A stretch of DNA of 64,000 nt from Lathyrus oleraceus. Its lineage: Eukaryota; Streptophyta; Magnoliopsida; Fabales; Fabaceae. A model generated the notes under the pieces. It ran no database searches. It worked only from the letters and a program-made list of their open reading frames with translations, and was not told the DNA's origin. Shown here one piece after another: positions 11,307 through 22,733 of the stretch (position 1 is the first letter of the stretch; each line of letters starts with the position of its first letter). A program made the position numbers and the translations under genes. Location of the stretch: NCBI RefSeq assembly GCF_024323335.1, contig NC_066583.1, positions 359,296,377 through 359,360,376 of the forward strand, written 5' to 3'.

Positions 11307-12881
11307 ATGGATAAAACATGGATCTGTGCCGATCGAATGACCAAAGAGTACGAGAGTGGGGTTTTGGAATTCGTTAAGTATGCTGTTCAACACGCTGAAA
11401 ACCCCAGACGAATGCATTGTCCTTGCTTGCGTTGTTGTTATATTGGTAAGGTTGACGCACATGGATTGAAATCGCATTTGCTGAGGCATGGAATTGATCA
11501 AAGTTATCAGTGTTGGATATTTCATGGTGAGAAAATTAACGAGAATGTTGAATCGAGTGGAAAAAGTAGTACGACCTATGCTTCATACGACAAAGACACG
11601 GAAACATACAATTGTGATCGAGTTGAAGAGATTGTAGAAGCACTGGAAGAAGATCTTCATGATTGTCCTGAAATGTTTGAGAGGATGGTAAGCGATGCTG
11701 AGAAACCGTTGTACAAAGGTTGCACTAAATTCTCAAGACTTTCTGCGGTATTAAAGTTGTACAACTTAAAGGCGGGTAATGGATGGTCGGATAAAAGTTT
11801 CACAGAGTTGTTGGCCCTTATGAGAGAAATGCTACCGGATGATAATGTTCTTCCTAATCGAACCTATGAGGCAAAAAAAATGTTGTGCTCTATTGGCATG
11901 AGCTACGATAAGATACATGCTTGTCCTAACGATTGCATTTTGTTTCGTAACGAATATGCAATGTTAACTGAGTGCCCTAAATGCGGTTTGTCTCGATATA
12001 AGAAAAGATTATCTCCCGCAAAAGTCTTATGGTATTTTCCGATAATTCCGAGATTTAGGCGCATGTTTCGTAGTGAAACCGATGCAAGACATCTTACTTG
12101 GCATGCAGATGAAAGAATTATTGATGGAATGTATCGGCATCCGGCTGATTCACCACAGTGGTCGAAGATTGATAATGATTATCCTGAGTTTGGATCAGAA
12201 GCAAGAAACCTTCGATTGGCATTATCTACTGATGGAATGAACCCACATGGTCTTCAAAGTATCTCACATACCACATGGCCTGTGATTCTTATGATTTATA
12301 ACCTACCTCCGTCGCTATGTATGAAGCGTAAGTACATGATGTTATCTATGTTAATCTCTGGGCCTAAACAACCAGGGAATGACATAGACGTATACTTGAC
12401 ACCTCTGATCGAAGATTTAAAGATTTTGTGGGAGAACGGTGTGGAGGTTTATGATGGATATAGGAAAGAAAGTTTCAATTTGAGGGCGATGTTGTTTGGC
12501 ACAATTAATGATTTTCCAGCATACGGTAATCTATCTGGGTATAGCATTAAAGGTCAACGTGCGTGTCCTGTTTGTGAAGACGGAACCGATACGATTCGAT
12601 TGGAACTTTGCCAGAAGAATGTGTTTCTCGGTCATCGTAGATTCTTACATTCTAAACATCACTACCGTGGGTGGAGAAAAGCATTCAATGGAGACACCGA
12701 ACATATGTGTACATTTGTAGTATATGTAATGACTTGTAAATGTGTACATAAATTTGTATATATTTTGATACTAATTGTCATATTTGTAAATGTGTACAAA
12801 ATTGGTTTGAATTGGTATATATATATATATATATTTGTTAGCCAAAAATTGGTAGAAAAAAGGCCAAAATGGCATGTATAA
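11307..12881 (+). pseudogene. CACTA transposase (TNP2 type), C-terminally truncated
   Basis: The start is taken at the ATG of 11,307 (context ACCATGG), just after a splice acceptor at 11,299; an open frame exists nine codons upstream. Residues 1-75 form the transposase-associated domain (MDKTWICADRM, CPCLRCCYIGKVDAHGL, HLLRHGIDQSYQCWIFHGE). From about residue 140 comes the tnp2 domain: ACPNDCILFRNEYAMLTECP with two CxxC pairs, LTWHADER, ALSTDGMNPHG, VYDGYRKESFNLRAMLF and RACPVCEDGTDT. Similarity stops at about 12,705 (AFNGDTEH). The remaining residues come from unrelated AT-rich sequence, and full-length TNP2 proteins are much longer. The enzyme would excise and insert CACTA elements; this copy lacks its C-terminal half. 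Confidence 0.85.
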
Positions 12882-12990
12882 AATGTGATAACTGTCTGTC
12901 AAAATCTGGTTGAAAACAGGTAGAAATTCTGGTTTATAAACCTGGAAAAAATGGGATTTAAAACAAAAGCTACAAAAATTTTCGTATACA

Positions 12991-13440
12991 TTAGACAGCG
13001 CTTCTGTAAAAAGCGCTGTCTAAAGGGGGGGTTAGAAAGCGCTTAAGGCAAAAGCGCTGTCTAAGGGGGGGGGCTTAGACAGCGCTTTCTGAAAAGCGCT
13101 GTCTAAGCCCCCCCCCTTAGACAGCGCTTTTGCCTTAAGCGCTGTCTAAGGTATACCTAAAAAAATTAAAATTGGGGGGGCTTAGACAGCGCTTTTTGAA
13201 AAGCGCTGTCTAAGCCCCCCCCCCCTAGACAGCGCTTTTGCCTTAAGCGCTGTCTAAAGTATACCTAAAAAAATTAAAATAGGAGGGTCTTAGAAAGCGC
13301 TTTTGGCCAAAGCGCTGTCTAAGGGGGGGGGGCTTAGACAGCGCTTTTAAGATTTAAAAAAGCGCTGTCTAAACCTTTAGCAGCGGAGGTTTAGACAGCG
13401 CTTTAAAGCGCTGTCTAAGGCAAAAAAAGCGCTGTCTAAG
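12991..13440. repeat. Right subterminal hairpin array of the CACTA element
   Basis: At least eight copies each of (T)TAGACAGCGCTTTT and AAAAGCGCTGTCTAA(G) arranged mostly head to head, with G- or C-runs of 7-13 bases between them. A 56-base unit (TTAGACAGCGCTTTTGCC...ATACCTAAAAAAATTAAAAT) is present twice, at 13,117-13,172 and 13,225-13,280. The array can fold into a series of perfect stems with GCGC cores. Confidence 0.9.
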
Positions 13441-13458
13441 GTCTTGTTTGGCATAGTG
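13440..13458 (-). repeat. CACTA terminal inverted repeat (right end)
   Basis: The plus strand ends GGTCTTGTTTGGCATAGTG; the complement begins CACTATGCCAAACAAG. The element boundary is 13,458, and TTT follows as the possible 3-base target duplication. The partner end was not found. Confidence 0.7.
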
Positions 13459-14053
13459 TTTCTAAAAAGTATTAAGTATATAGTTGAATTTTTCTTCTTA
13501 TTGTTAAACTAAAAAATACATTAGTAAAAGAAAAGTTTAAAGATAAACTTGCAAAGATAACTTGATCTTGAATGATTTTTCATTTCTCATAAAAAGAACA
13601 ACTGTAGTACTTATAGACAAAACGAGTCATACTAACAAAAAAAATGATGACCTATAGAATTCAACCTTGCTCGACTATTTTTGCAGGCAATCCTCGTTAC
13701 TTTTACTCTTTAATTTTACTGTTGCTAAGAATATGCTAGAGACCCACATTTGACATGGTGACCTATAGAATCCAACTTCTTCTTACTCTTAGCTAAAAAT
13801 TAACTTTATTTAGGTATAAATAGTAGTAATCTCAATGGATTAATAAAAATCAGTGCCACCAAAAAGCAGGATAATTAACCTATAGTCAAAAAGATCAACA
13901 AATGTTTCCTTTATTTGTTCCTTTTACTACTCATTAATAAAAACCAGTGCTCCAAATATCATCACTTTTTTTTCATCCACAAAGAACACAATGAGTAATA
14001 ACACCAAAGCAAAGCAGGAAATGACAGGTTCTAGAAAAAACCTATTCACAATG

Positions 14054-14119
<66 letters not shown>

Positions 14120-14420
14120 CTTGGATGCAATTTCAGAGACTAATTTTCTGAATTAAGGACGAATACAATAGACATAAGTTTCTTTTAAAAGAATTTAACA
14201 CTGCTACGTATTCAAGATTGAGTTCGAATATATAACCCCTGAATCTATTAAAAGAGATCTCTTATTGTATACTTGATGCACCCCACTTCTTGTCAAATTA
14301 CGCCTTGAGTCACTCTTTTCCAGTTTGCCTTTAGTAAGTTGGGATGGTCCTACAACATAAAAACAACATTGCCAATGGTAACAATCAATGAAATTCAACA
14401 AAGACCTTCTAAGCTTTAAT
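13459..14420. other. AT-rich spacer upstream of the kinesin gene
   Basis: No gene seen. Contains a (TA)n microsatellite (14,055-14,117). A short imperfect repeat, GACCTATAGAAT(T/C)CAAC, occurs at 13,648 and 13,760. Presumably includes the kinesin promoter, but no convincing TATA element can be singled out. Confidence 0.5.
14055..14117. repeat. (TA)n microsatellite
   Basis: About 31 TA units in the spacer upstream of the kinesin gene. Confidence 0.97.
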
Positions 14421-14461
14421 ATCTCTCTCTCTTTCTCTTTCTCTTTCTCTTTCTCATTCTC
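14421..14461 (+). promoter_or_regulatory. CT-rich tract in the kinesin 5' region
   Basis: TCTCTCTCTCTTTCTC-type repeat about 250 bases before the start codon. Pyrimidine patches of this kind are common around plant transcription starts. The assignment is positional only. Confidence 0.4.
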
Positions 14462-14597
14462 CCTCCACTCACACTAATTACAATATTAAAGCCAAATTAA
14501 TAACATGCATTTAATGTAGTAAGTTTCTTTGTACTACTTTTGAATGCTCATTCCTTCACCAAAGAGTCACTTACCAACAACCTCTTTCAGCTTCCAG
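14462..14597 (+). other. Probable 5' untranslated exon of the kinesin gene
   Basis: Ends CAGCTTCCAG|GTAATTT, a good donor at 14,598. The partner acceptor TATATGACAG ends at 14,710, four bases before the start codon. The 5' boundary is a guess. A leader intron of 113 bases would thus precede the coding region. Confidence 0.5.
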
Positions 14598-14714
14598 GTA
14601 ATTTAACCACCTTTATAGTTTCCTATACTTATATATCAGTCTCATCAATTCTCATCTTTCCATATACATGCTTCGTGTTATCTCATAACTTTCTTTGGTA
14701 TATATGACAGAAAA

Positions 14715-17700
14715 ATGCCACAGGAGGTGTCTCAATCACACAACTCATTTTTCTCATCTCCTTCAAAAAGAGGATTGAAAGGTATAGTTTCTATGAACTT
14801 CACAGAGGAAGAGAGTTTCAACGATTACGATTTGGCTCACAGAAAAGCAGAAGAAGCAGGTAAATAATACATGCAATTTTTACATATATTAATTATTACC
14901 CCATGCCATATATTATATGTGCATGAAAATTATCAATCCCGAGTAAAATGCAGTAATTTTGTTGGAGTATATGTAACATTATTTACTTTAATTATCATAC
15001 ATTTTTTTTAATCTTCTGCAACATGAATCTAAACATGAAGATAAAAAAGATGATTAATTGATAAAAAAAGATGCTTGAGTTGAGGCACAATTTTTGGTGT
15101 GATGAAAAGCAACAAATTTCATTTCATTTGATTCTTTTGATGTAATGTAATTTAATTTGTTTCTTCCTTTTTTTCTTTTTGTCAACCCAATTATTACTTT
15201 GGCACCTCTTTAATTAACAAAAGCAAAAAAAAAAGGTTAAGAAAACAGTGACTATAAAAGAAAAAGAATGGGTCCAAATTAAGTATATAGCCGAAAGAGT
15301 TGTAGGAAATAATTTTTGATGAAAATCTTTGACTTTAATTGTTGATTATGACTTTGTAAGTAAGCAAGGAGCACTATAATTTTGGTTACATAATGAGTTG
15401 ACACACTTTGCTACAACTAATGATTGAAGGTTTACTTTAACTTTAAAATTTAATACTATGTGATTGATTTTGAAGTAATTGAGCAACAAGTCAAAGAGAT
15501 TATAGAACCCCTTCACTAATCTCAAGAGAACAAAAGAGTGGATAAAATTATGATATTGCAAAAGACATTGAAATTATACTTTTAATATTATTAATATTAC
15601 ATTGTTCTATTTGAAATGAAACTCAATTTGAATTTGTAAAGTCTTACATTATAAGAGACTTTATTGAAAATAATCCATTAGATTCTCTGACGGTTCGACT
15701 TTGAAAGATTGATTAAAAATATTTAGTCTGATCGCATTTAATTTGACATTAATTTTTAAATATTAAATTATAAATTATATATTTTATTATTATAAAAACA
15801 CTATATAATAATAAGTTTAATGGGATATAAAATATATAATATATTAAAAATTAATAATATAAAATAAAAATGATAGATTATGATTGAAGAAAATAAAATA
15901 ATAAAATAATGAAATAAACAGGTTAAATTAAACTAATAAAAAATAATTAAAAAAATATTAATCAATAATAAATTAATATTAAATAACAATTAATAATTTT
16001 TTATAGTTAGATAGTCTAGTGGATGAAATCTATCCTAATAAAAATGAATAAATGAGATGTCGTATTTTTGCATCAGATTTCCTTATATACCTATTAGCCT
16101 AAGTGTCTTAATAAGACGAATAATTTCTTATTCATATAATAATTTTATCTTAGTGATTTACATTGATTTTTTTTTAATTACTACTTAATAAAAAATACCT
16201 TAAAAAATCTAATATATATAGAAACTGAACTCTAATATTTTTTTGGTCCATTAAAAATAAACTACACACAATTTTTATTTTGTTGAGAATTTCATGTAAA
16301 AGATAATAACAATAAAAGTGTTTATAGCTGAAACGGTGTCGTATATGAAGAATCACATTTGCGTTAATTTGCCATGAAGAACCTAACGAAGCTATTGTTA
16401 ATGGTGAAAACTGCAAACAGCTTCAAGGCGATACGAAGCCTCAGAATGGCTACGTCAAATGGACACTGTTGCATCTTCATTCTTGCCTCCAAAACCGTCG
16501 CAACAGCAATTCTACCTCGCGCTTCGCAACGGTATCATTCTCTGCAACGTCCTCAACAGAGTCAATCCCGGTGCCGTTGTCAAAGTTGTCGACAATTCTG
16601 CACTTGCTGCTGCTGCTACTGTAGAAGGAGCAGCGCATTCCGCGATTCAGTATTTTGAGAATATGAGGAACTTTCTTTATGCGGTTAAGGATATGCAATT
16701 ATTGACTTTTGAAGCTTCTGATTTAGAGAAGGTTCGTTTTTCCCCTTTCTTTCTTATTGGCGTTTATAATTTTCTTTTGTTGAGATTTTATATTTGAATT
16801 TATGTAAATATTATATGATTTTTTAGACATACTACTGTTAATGATTTTTTTTTCTTCATGAATTTAATCTGTATGCATAGTTGGTGTTGAATATTGTTAT
16901 TACACATGCATTCAATTATAACTCAATTATATAATTTTGTTTTCCAAACACATTTTGGCTTTGAAGATGACATTGTGTATGTTTTGTTTGAAGTTTGGAG
17001 CATCCAAAATTGATTTTGGATGTGTAGATTCGATTTTGATATGTTTGATTGCTTGTGTTTGGTTATGCGGTGACGAGAATGAATTCTGAGTGAATTGATG
17101 TTGTAGAAAAGATTATGCTTAAAAGTGAGTTGGATTTAAAATGATTTATGTTTGGATATATTTATGTAAAAGTGAGTTGTAAAACAAATTTCAAATGTAA
17201 AAATCATGTTTAAACTCAGAAGCTACAAATTCTAACTTCAAGTAGAATCAATTCTGAAGGCAGAATCAAACCCCACAAAATCATTGCAAAATCAATTCTA
17301 TGCCTCAAGAATTGTTTTACTTGAAGATAGAATTTGTAGCTTGAGGCTAAACTTGATTTTTATATTGAAATTTAATGTTCAACTCAATTTTGCAAGAATT
17401 TATCCAAACACAAGTCATTTTACTTTCAAATCACTTTTAGTCAGAACCAACTTTACAAAATCAATTTATTCAACATTGATTTTCTTCACCACAGAACTAA
17501 ACACACACATCTACTCAATTTCAATTTAATTAACTTGTTTGTTTTGTTTCTGGAAATGATTTTTTGCTTTCTGTTAAAGGAGGATTGGTGTTTTGAAACT
17601 TGAAAATGCAGGGGGGTTCGTCAAATAAAGTTGTGGACTGCATTCTATGTTTGAAGGGATACTATGAATGGAAACTATCCGGTGGAGTTGGTGTGTGGAG

Positions 17701-20700
17701 GTATGGCGGAACTGTGAGAATTACTTCCTTACCAAAGAGGTCTCCTTCTTCTTCCATAGTTGGCAGTGAAAGTGCTGATGATTCACTGGATGAGTCCGAG
17801 TCATCGCAGTATGAACATCTGCTAGAATTTCTTACCCTATCTGAAGAGTTCTTGAATGAAGAAACCAAAACTACCAATGTTCTTGCTTTCCTTTTTGATC
17901 ACTTTGGACTCAGACTTCTTCAGGCTTATATTACAGAGACAGATGGGATTGATGATCTGCCTCTGAATACAATGGTCGGTAAGATCCTTACTGGTTTGTT
18001 GCATTGTTGTAGCTTCTGTTTTAGTTTATTAAAAAAATATTTCTTGTTTTTTATGATTAATTAATAGATGACCATGTAGAAGATATATAGTGGAGCCGTA
18101 CGGTTCTGGTGTAAACTTATAAACTGGATCATAGTATTGAAACACTGGATTGTACTATGTAATCCTAAGGATTGTATAATCGAAAAACTACAGTAGCCAT
18201 TCTGTTGTCAGAGACATAGAAACAATTGGTTGGTTGAACTCTGTGATCAATTGTTTATGTTCTTGTGTGTGTTTATCAATCTGTTTTCTTTAGAACCAGA
18301 TTTGTTGTTCTAAGTTCTAACAATAGAAAATATAGTGCTAATTGAAGTTCAAATGATGTTGAATGTATAACAATGGAAAATATGAATAATGTTATAAAAG
18401 GAACATTTGCTTATAATTTCCTTTGCTTCGTGCTGTCTTATTTCTGATTTAGGTGACAATTTGTAGGTAATTGATGCCTTACTCAGCAAGGTAGTCAAAG
18501 ATTTCTCATCTTTGCTCGTTTCTCAAGGCACTGAGGTACTTCATACGTGAATTTTATGTATTTCTACTTTTCCCTGCAACACGATTGTCATTTACTCATC
18601 CTTTTCCTTTTCCTTACTGCAAAATGGTTTATTAAAATACATATACTTCTCACCAATTTCCGCAGCTTGGACTTTTCCTGAAGAAAATATTAAAAGGGGA
18701 TATTGGTTGTCTCTCAAAGAGGGAGTTTGTAGAAGCTATCTCACTATATCTTAATCAAAGAAGTAGTTTGGCATCAAATGATTTCTCCAAATTTTGCATT
18801 TGTGGTGGCAAGCGTGATATTCTTCGACAAAACGTCAATTACTCTGCCAAATATTCTGAAGTTATCAATACTCAACAGAAACAACTTGAGGTATAATTTT
18901 GAATAACAGGTCCTACTTCTCTTGTTGCTCTAACATATGAATTTAAATTAGCAGTTTAGCACACCATATGCTAAGTTTCTTTTTTCTTGCTGCAGACGGT
19001 GAAATACTTCTTTGAAGATACAAAACTTGAAGTCAAGCAAATTCAATCAGAGTGGGAACAAGAATTTAGTAGGCTAGGTAATCCTGTAGTACTTCGTTTT
19101 AATTCCATGAATAATGTCTTCCTTGTATGCTGACTTAAGTTCTATGTATGTCCTAATCAGAGCATCATATTAAGAGCCTTGAAGTGGCCTCCTCTTCTTA
19201 CCACAAAGTCTTGGAAGAGAACCGTTTTCTTTACAACCAAGTACAAGACCTCAAAGGTGCATAAGAATCCAAGACGCATCCTAACAATGAGTTTGATGAA
19301 TTCATTATTTTATAATAATATTTAGATTAATTAATTTATTGTCTTGCAACAGGGGCCATTAGGGTCTACTGTAGAGTGAGACCCTTCTTACCGGGACAAT
19401 CAAATGGGCAGTCTACAGTAGACTATATTGGAGAAAATGGAGACATGATGATTGTGAATCCCCTCAAGCAAGGAAAAGATGCAAGAAGGGTATTTTCATT
19501 CGATAAGGTGTTTGGAACAAGTGTAACACAAGGTATTTTAATTATTTTGATAACTTGCTGCAAAAGGTATATATAGTATAGGGCCGACATGTACTTTGTT
19601 CCACTAGTATCATTTGCATTTATTTTGTCTTCCTGATAAGAAGAGTAGAAGACTTATCAAGTATAAAAAGTAAAATTCGAGTATAACATATTTGTACATG
19701 CTGAGTCTTTAAATTTCAATAATGGTCATGGGATCCTGTTAATATATTAATGATTTGTTCTTGCAAATAAATACTAATTGTTATGTTACTTTAGATCTTA
19801 GTTGTTATTGTTTAAACCTTCTCATGATGTTTTCTTCTTTGTCATCTTCAGAACAAATTTATGCTGACACTCAACCATTGATCAGATCTGTTTTAGATGG
19901 TTATAATGTATGTGTCTTTGCATATGGACAGACCGGTTCAGGGAAGACCTACACAATGGTATTATTTACACCTGCATAATATTTGTAGTACATTTCACAT
20001 TACATATATGTCGATGAAATCATTTGAACGGGCAAAGGAGGTATAGAATAATTTCAATTAGGATACCTACTATATAGTTCAGTCATGTTTCTCATATATG
20101 TATATTAGTTAACTTGATTAATTGCTTCTGCAGAGTGGTCCTGATCTGTCTGCTGAGGAGACATGGGGTGTAAACTATAGGGCTTTGCGTGATTTATTTT
20201 ATATATCAAAGGAAAGATCAGATTCCATAAAATATGAAGTTTTCGTCCAGATGATTGAAATATACAATGAACAAGTGAGAGATTTATTAGTCAGTGATGG
20301 CTCTAACAGAAGATATCCTTTTTGCAAGCAGTGCTTGTTTGATAATTATTTTTTACTTCTGTGAGGTAGCTTAAATTCTTAACTAACTGTATTGTATGGA
20401 TATTAGCAATAGCATTTATCTAATGGTTTTTATAGTTCCCTAACAAGATATACATTAGATGTACGGAACACTTCCCAGCTGAATGGTCTCAATGTGCCTG
20501 ATGCATTTTTAGTTCCAGTTACTTGCACTCGAGATGTTCTAAATTTAATGAGAATTGGTCAGAAAAACCGTGCTGTAGGTGCTACAGCTCTAAATGAGAG
20601 AAGCAGTCGTTCTCATAGGTAAAATGTCATCTTCATTGACTTGAGGATCCTCATAGTTGTATTTAATAAAATTATTCATCCCTTCCCATTCTATTGCAGT

Positions 20701-22733
20701 GTTTTGACTGTTCATGTTCGAGGCAGGGAGTTAGTTTCTAACTCCATTCTTAGGGGTTGTCTCCATCTCGTGGATTTGGCTGGTAGTGAGAGAGTTGACA
20801 AATCTGAGGCTGTTGGTGAAAGATTAAAGGAAGCCCAACATATAAATAGATCACTTTCAGCACTTGGGGATGTCATTTCTGCTTTGGCACAGAAAAGTCT
20901 ACATATCCCTTACCGAAACAGCAAGCTCACACAAGTATTACAAGATTCTTTAGGTAACATATCTCTCTATTTATTCTTTTCCCCCTGTTGCAAACTACTC
21001 ATAATAGTTAGCGATAATAACATTAAGATTTAGTTTTGTTCTCCATTTCACTTTTCCTTACACACTGCTCTACTTAAGATTTTAGCTCCATTTTATATAA
21101 TTTTATTGGAATATGATAACAATGCACATGGTTATTGACAAAGTTGTATGCTTGATTGATTTTTTATACGCATAATAAACTTGTCCATGTTTCTTTTGTT
21201 GTTTTATCAATAGGAGGGCATGCAAAAACTTTGATGTTTGTTCATATTAATCCCGAACTTAATGCTATTGGGGAGACGATTAGCACACTCAAGTTTGCTG
21301 AGAGGGTTGCATCCATTGAACTTGGGGCTGCTCAATCTAATAAAGAAACTGGAGAAATTCGAGAACTGAAGGAAGAGGTTTGGACTTCGGTCATAAACTT
21401 TGCAATTTTGAATCTAATATAAACAACAAATGAAGGAAATTGGATCTTTTTTCAGATATCAAGTCTCAAATTAGCATTGGAAAGAAAAGAAACAGAGCTG
21501 GAGCAGTGGAAAGCTGGGAATACTCGAAATGCTACAGAGTCTCCAAAACCAAGAGCTATTTCACCTTATCACTTACCCAAATATGGCACTAGTGGCAGCA
21601 TTAAGCCTGAAACTAGTCAAAGACTCATGGATGATAGAAACTTTGAGGTTATTGAAAAATTATATACTCAATGATAGAAGTCGGTGTAACACGTACATTT
21701 GGAAATTATGCAATACCGAATCGTAACTTGTACTTTTTCTCAATGAATTCATCTGAAATTATATTTTCAGGCTAGAAGTTGCTCTTCGGGAAAGCAAAGA
21801 AGGTCAAGGTTTCCCTCAGCATTAATGGACAAGGAGTCCATACCAAAAATGTCGCTTCTCACTGAAGAAAAATTAGCCAGCTCAGCAAAAGGAAGATCAC
21901 CATCACCTCCAGTTAGAAGATCAACATCTACCGACAGAGGATCAGTCATTAAAAGCAAGTTAAAAAGTGACACAGCAGATAACCAACCAGTATTAAAGCA
22001 TCCATTTCCAGCTAGAGTACCTGTTAACAAATTTCTTGTCACAATGCCAATGGCTACAACCCTTGAGAATAATGCAAGGTTGCATATGAATTCACCAGAG
22101 CCAGTAAAACATGAAGAGGAACAATTCAAGCAAGCACTAAGTGCTGTAAGACAAGGCGGTATTAGGAAAAGCAAGGTTGAAACTAAGGCTAAGACCAAAC
22201 CTAATCTATCATCTCCCTTTAAGATTCAAAAGCCTGAGTTGATCCCGTTGTTTACTGCTGGCATCGAATATGCTGGTGAGAAGACAGTGGAGACACCTCC
22301 AAAGAGTGATCACTCTGAGCCCGAAAATGATCTTAGGTTTGTTGAGTCTGGCGTTCGTGGTTCTTTAAATCAAAATAAGATACGTCAAAACTTTTCAAGG
22401 AATTTTCAGTACCTGGAATCAAGGTATGGCTAGCTGTAGCATGAAGTAACTTTGCTTTTTTTACTATAATTGTTTCTTTTGTAAATTTAGTTACTATAAT
22501 TGTTTCTATCTTAAAAAGATCATGTCTCCTTAGCATCATGGTAATGATAATAGAGCTTTTTTGTCATATGCAGAGGAATAGTGCAAGCAGAAGAGCCTTT
22601 ATCAGCTAGAAAAGTTGAAAACAAACTTTTGAATAGTTCAGGTAGTAATCATAACGAAGGAAATAATACATCCATGCCTGAATTTAGAAGGAGCCGATCT
22701 ACCCCACGCAGAAAGTTTTTTGGTTTATCGTGA
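14715..22733 (+). CDS. KIN-14 class kinesin with N-terminal calponin-homology domain (16 coding exons)
   Basis: Minus-end-type microtubule motor of the plant KIN-14 group that carries an actin-binding-like CH domain. Exons by splice signals and phase: 14715-14859, 16421-16731, 17612-17974, 18467-18535, 18666-18890, 18996-19077, 19161-19256, 19353-19532, 19852-19958, 20134-20312, 20454-20618, 20700-20953, 21214-21377, 21456-21647, 21771-22423, 22574-22733. Total 3,345 nt, about 1,114 residues, fully open. CH domain at about 50-165 ([35 protein letters not shown]); coiled-coil-prone stretch about 340-430; KIN-14 neck and motor from about 430 ([12 protein letters not shown]), P-loop GQTGSGKT at 516-523, switch [10 protein letters not shown] at about 640, switch [25 protein letters not shown], motor end near 780. 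The tail (845-1,114) is basic and Ser/Pro-rich. The start codon is the only one that joins in phase. All introns are GT-AG except 20,313-20,453, which is AT-AC. Family assignment is firm; the exact orthologue is not. Confidence 0.92.
14860..16420 (+). other. First coding-region intron of the kinesin gene
   Basis: A 1,561-base intron, donor CAG|GTAAAT, acceptor CTGCAAACAG. Very AT-rich with no recognisable gene. It splits a Ala codon after 48 codons. Confidence 0.8.
20313..20453 (+). other. U12-type AT-AC intron in the kinesin motor domain
   Basis: The intron starts ATATCCTTTTTGC, identical to the minor-spliceosome 5' splice consensus, and ends ...GATATAC. A branch-point match TTCCCTAAC lies at 20,436-20,444, about 10 bases before the AC end (consensus TTCCTTAAC, one mismatch). 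Only this AT-AC pairing joins SNR and the following [17 protein letters not shown] in phase. No GT donor near 20,312 keeps the frame. Length 141 bases. Confidence 0.9.

Larger units (their letters stand above)
9830..13458 (+). mobile_element. CACTA (En/Spm-type) DNA transposon, defective
   Basis: The right end is the inverted-repeat terminus whose complement reads CACTATGCCAAACAAGACC (13,458-13,440). It is preceded by a dense array of the subterminal motif AGACAGCGCTTTT in both orientations. The same motif recurs at 9,836-9,926, marking the left subterminal region, but no matching CACTA terminus lies outside it, so the left end looks lost. Between them lie a TNP2 transposase reading frame on the plus strand and a LINE fragment on the minus strand. 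The transposase is truncated, so movement would require a relative elsewhere. Confidence 0.75.

Noticed and set aside
17979..18064. Extension of the kinesin exon past 17,974 as read-through coding sequence
   Set aside because: The frame soon becomes an AT-rich intron ending at stops; the next exon joins in phase from 17,974.
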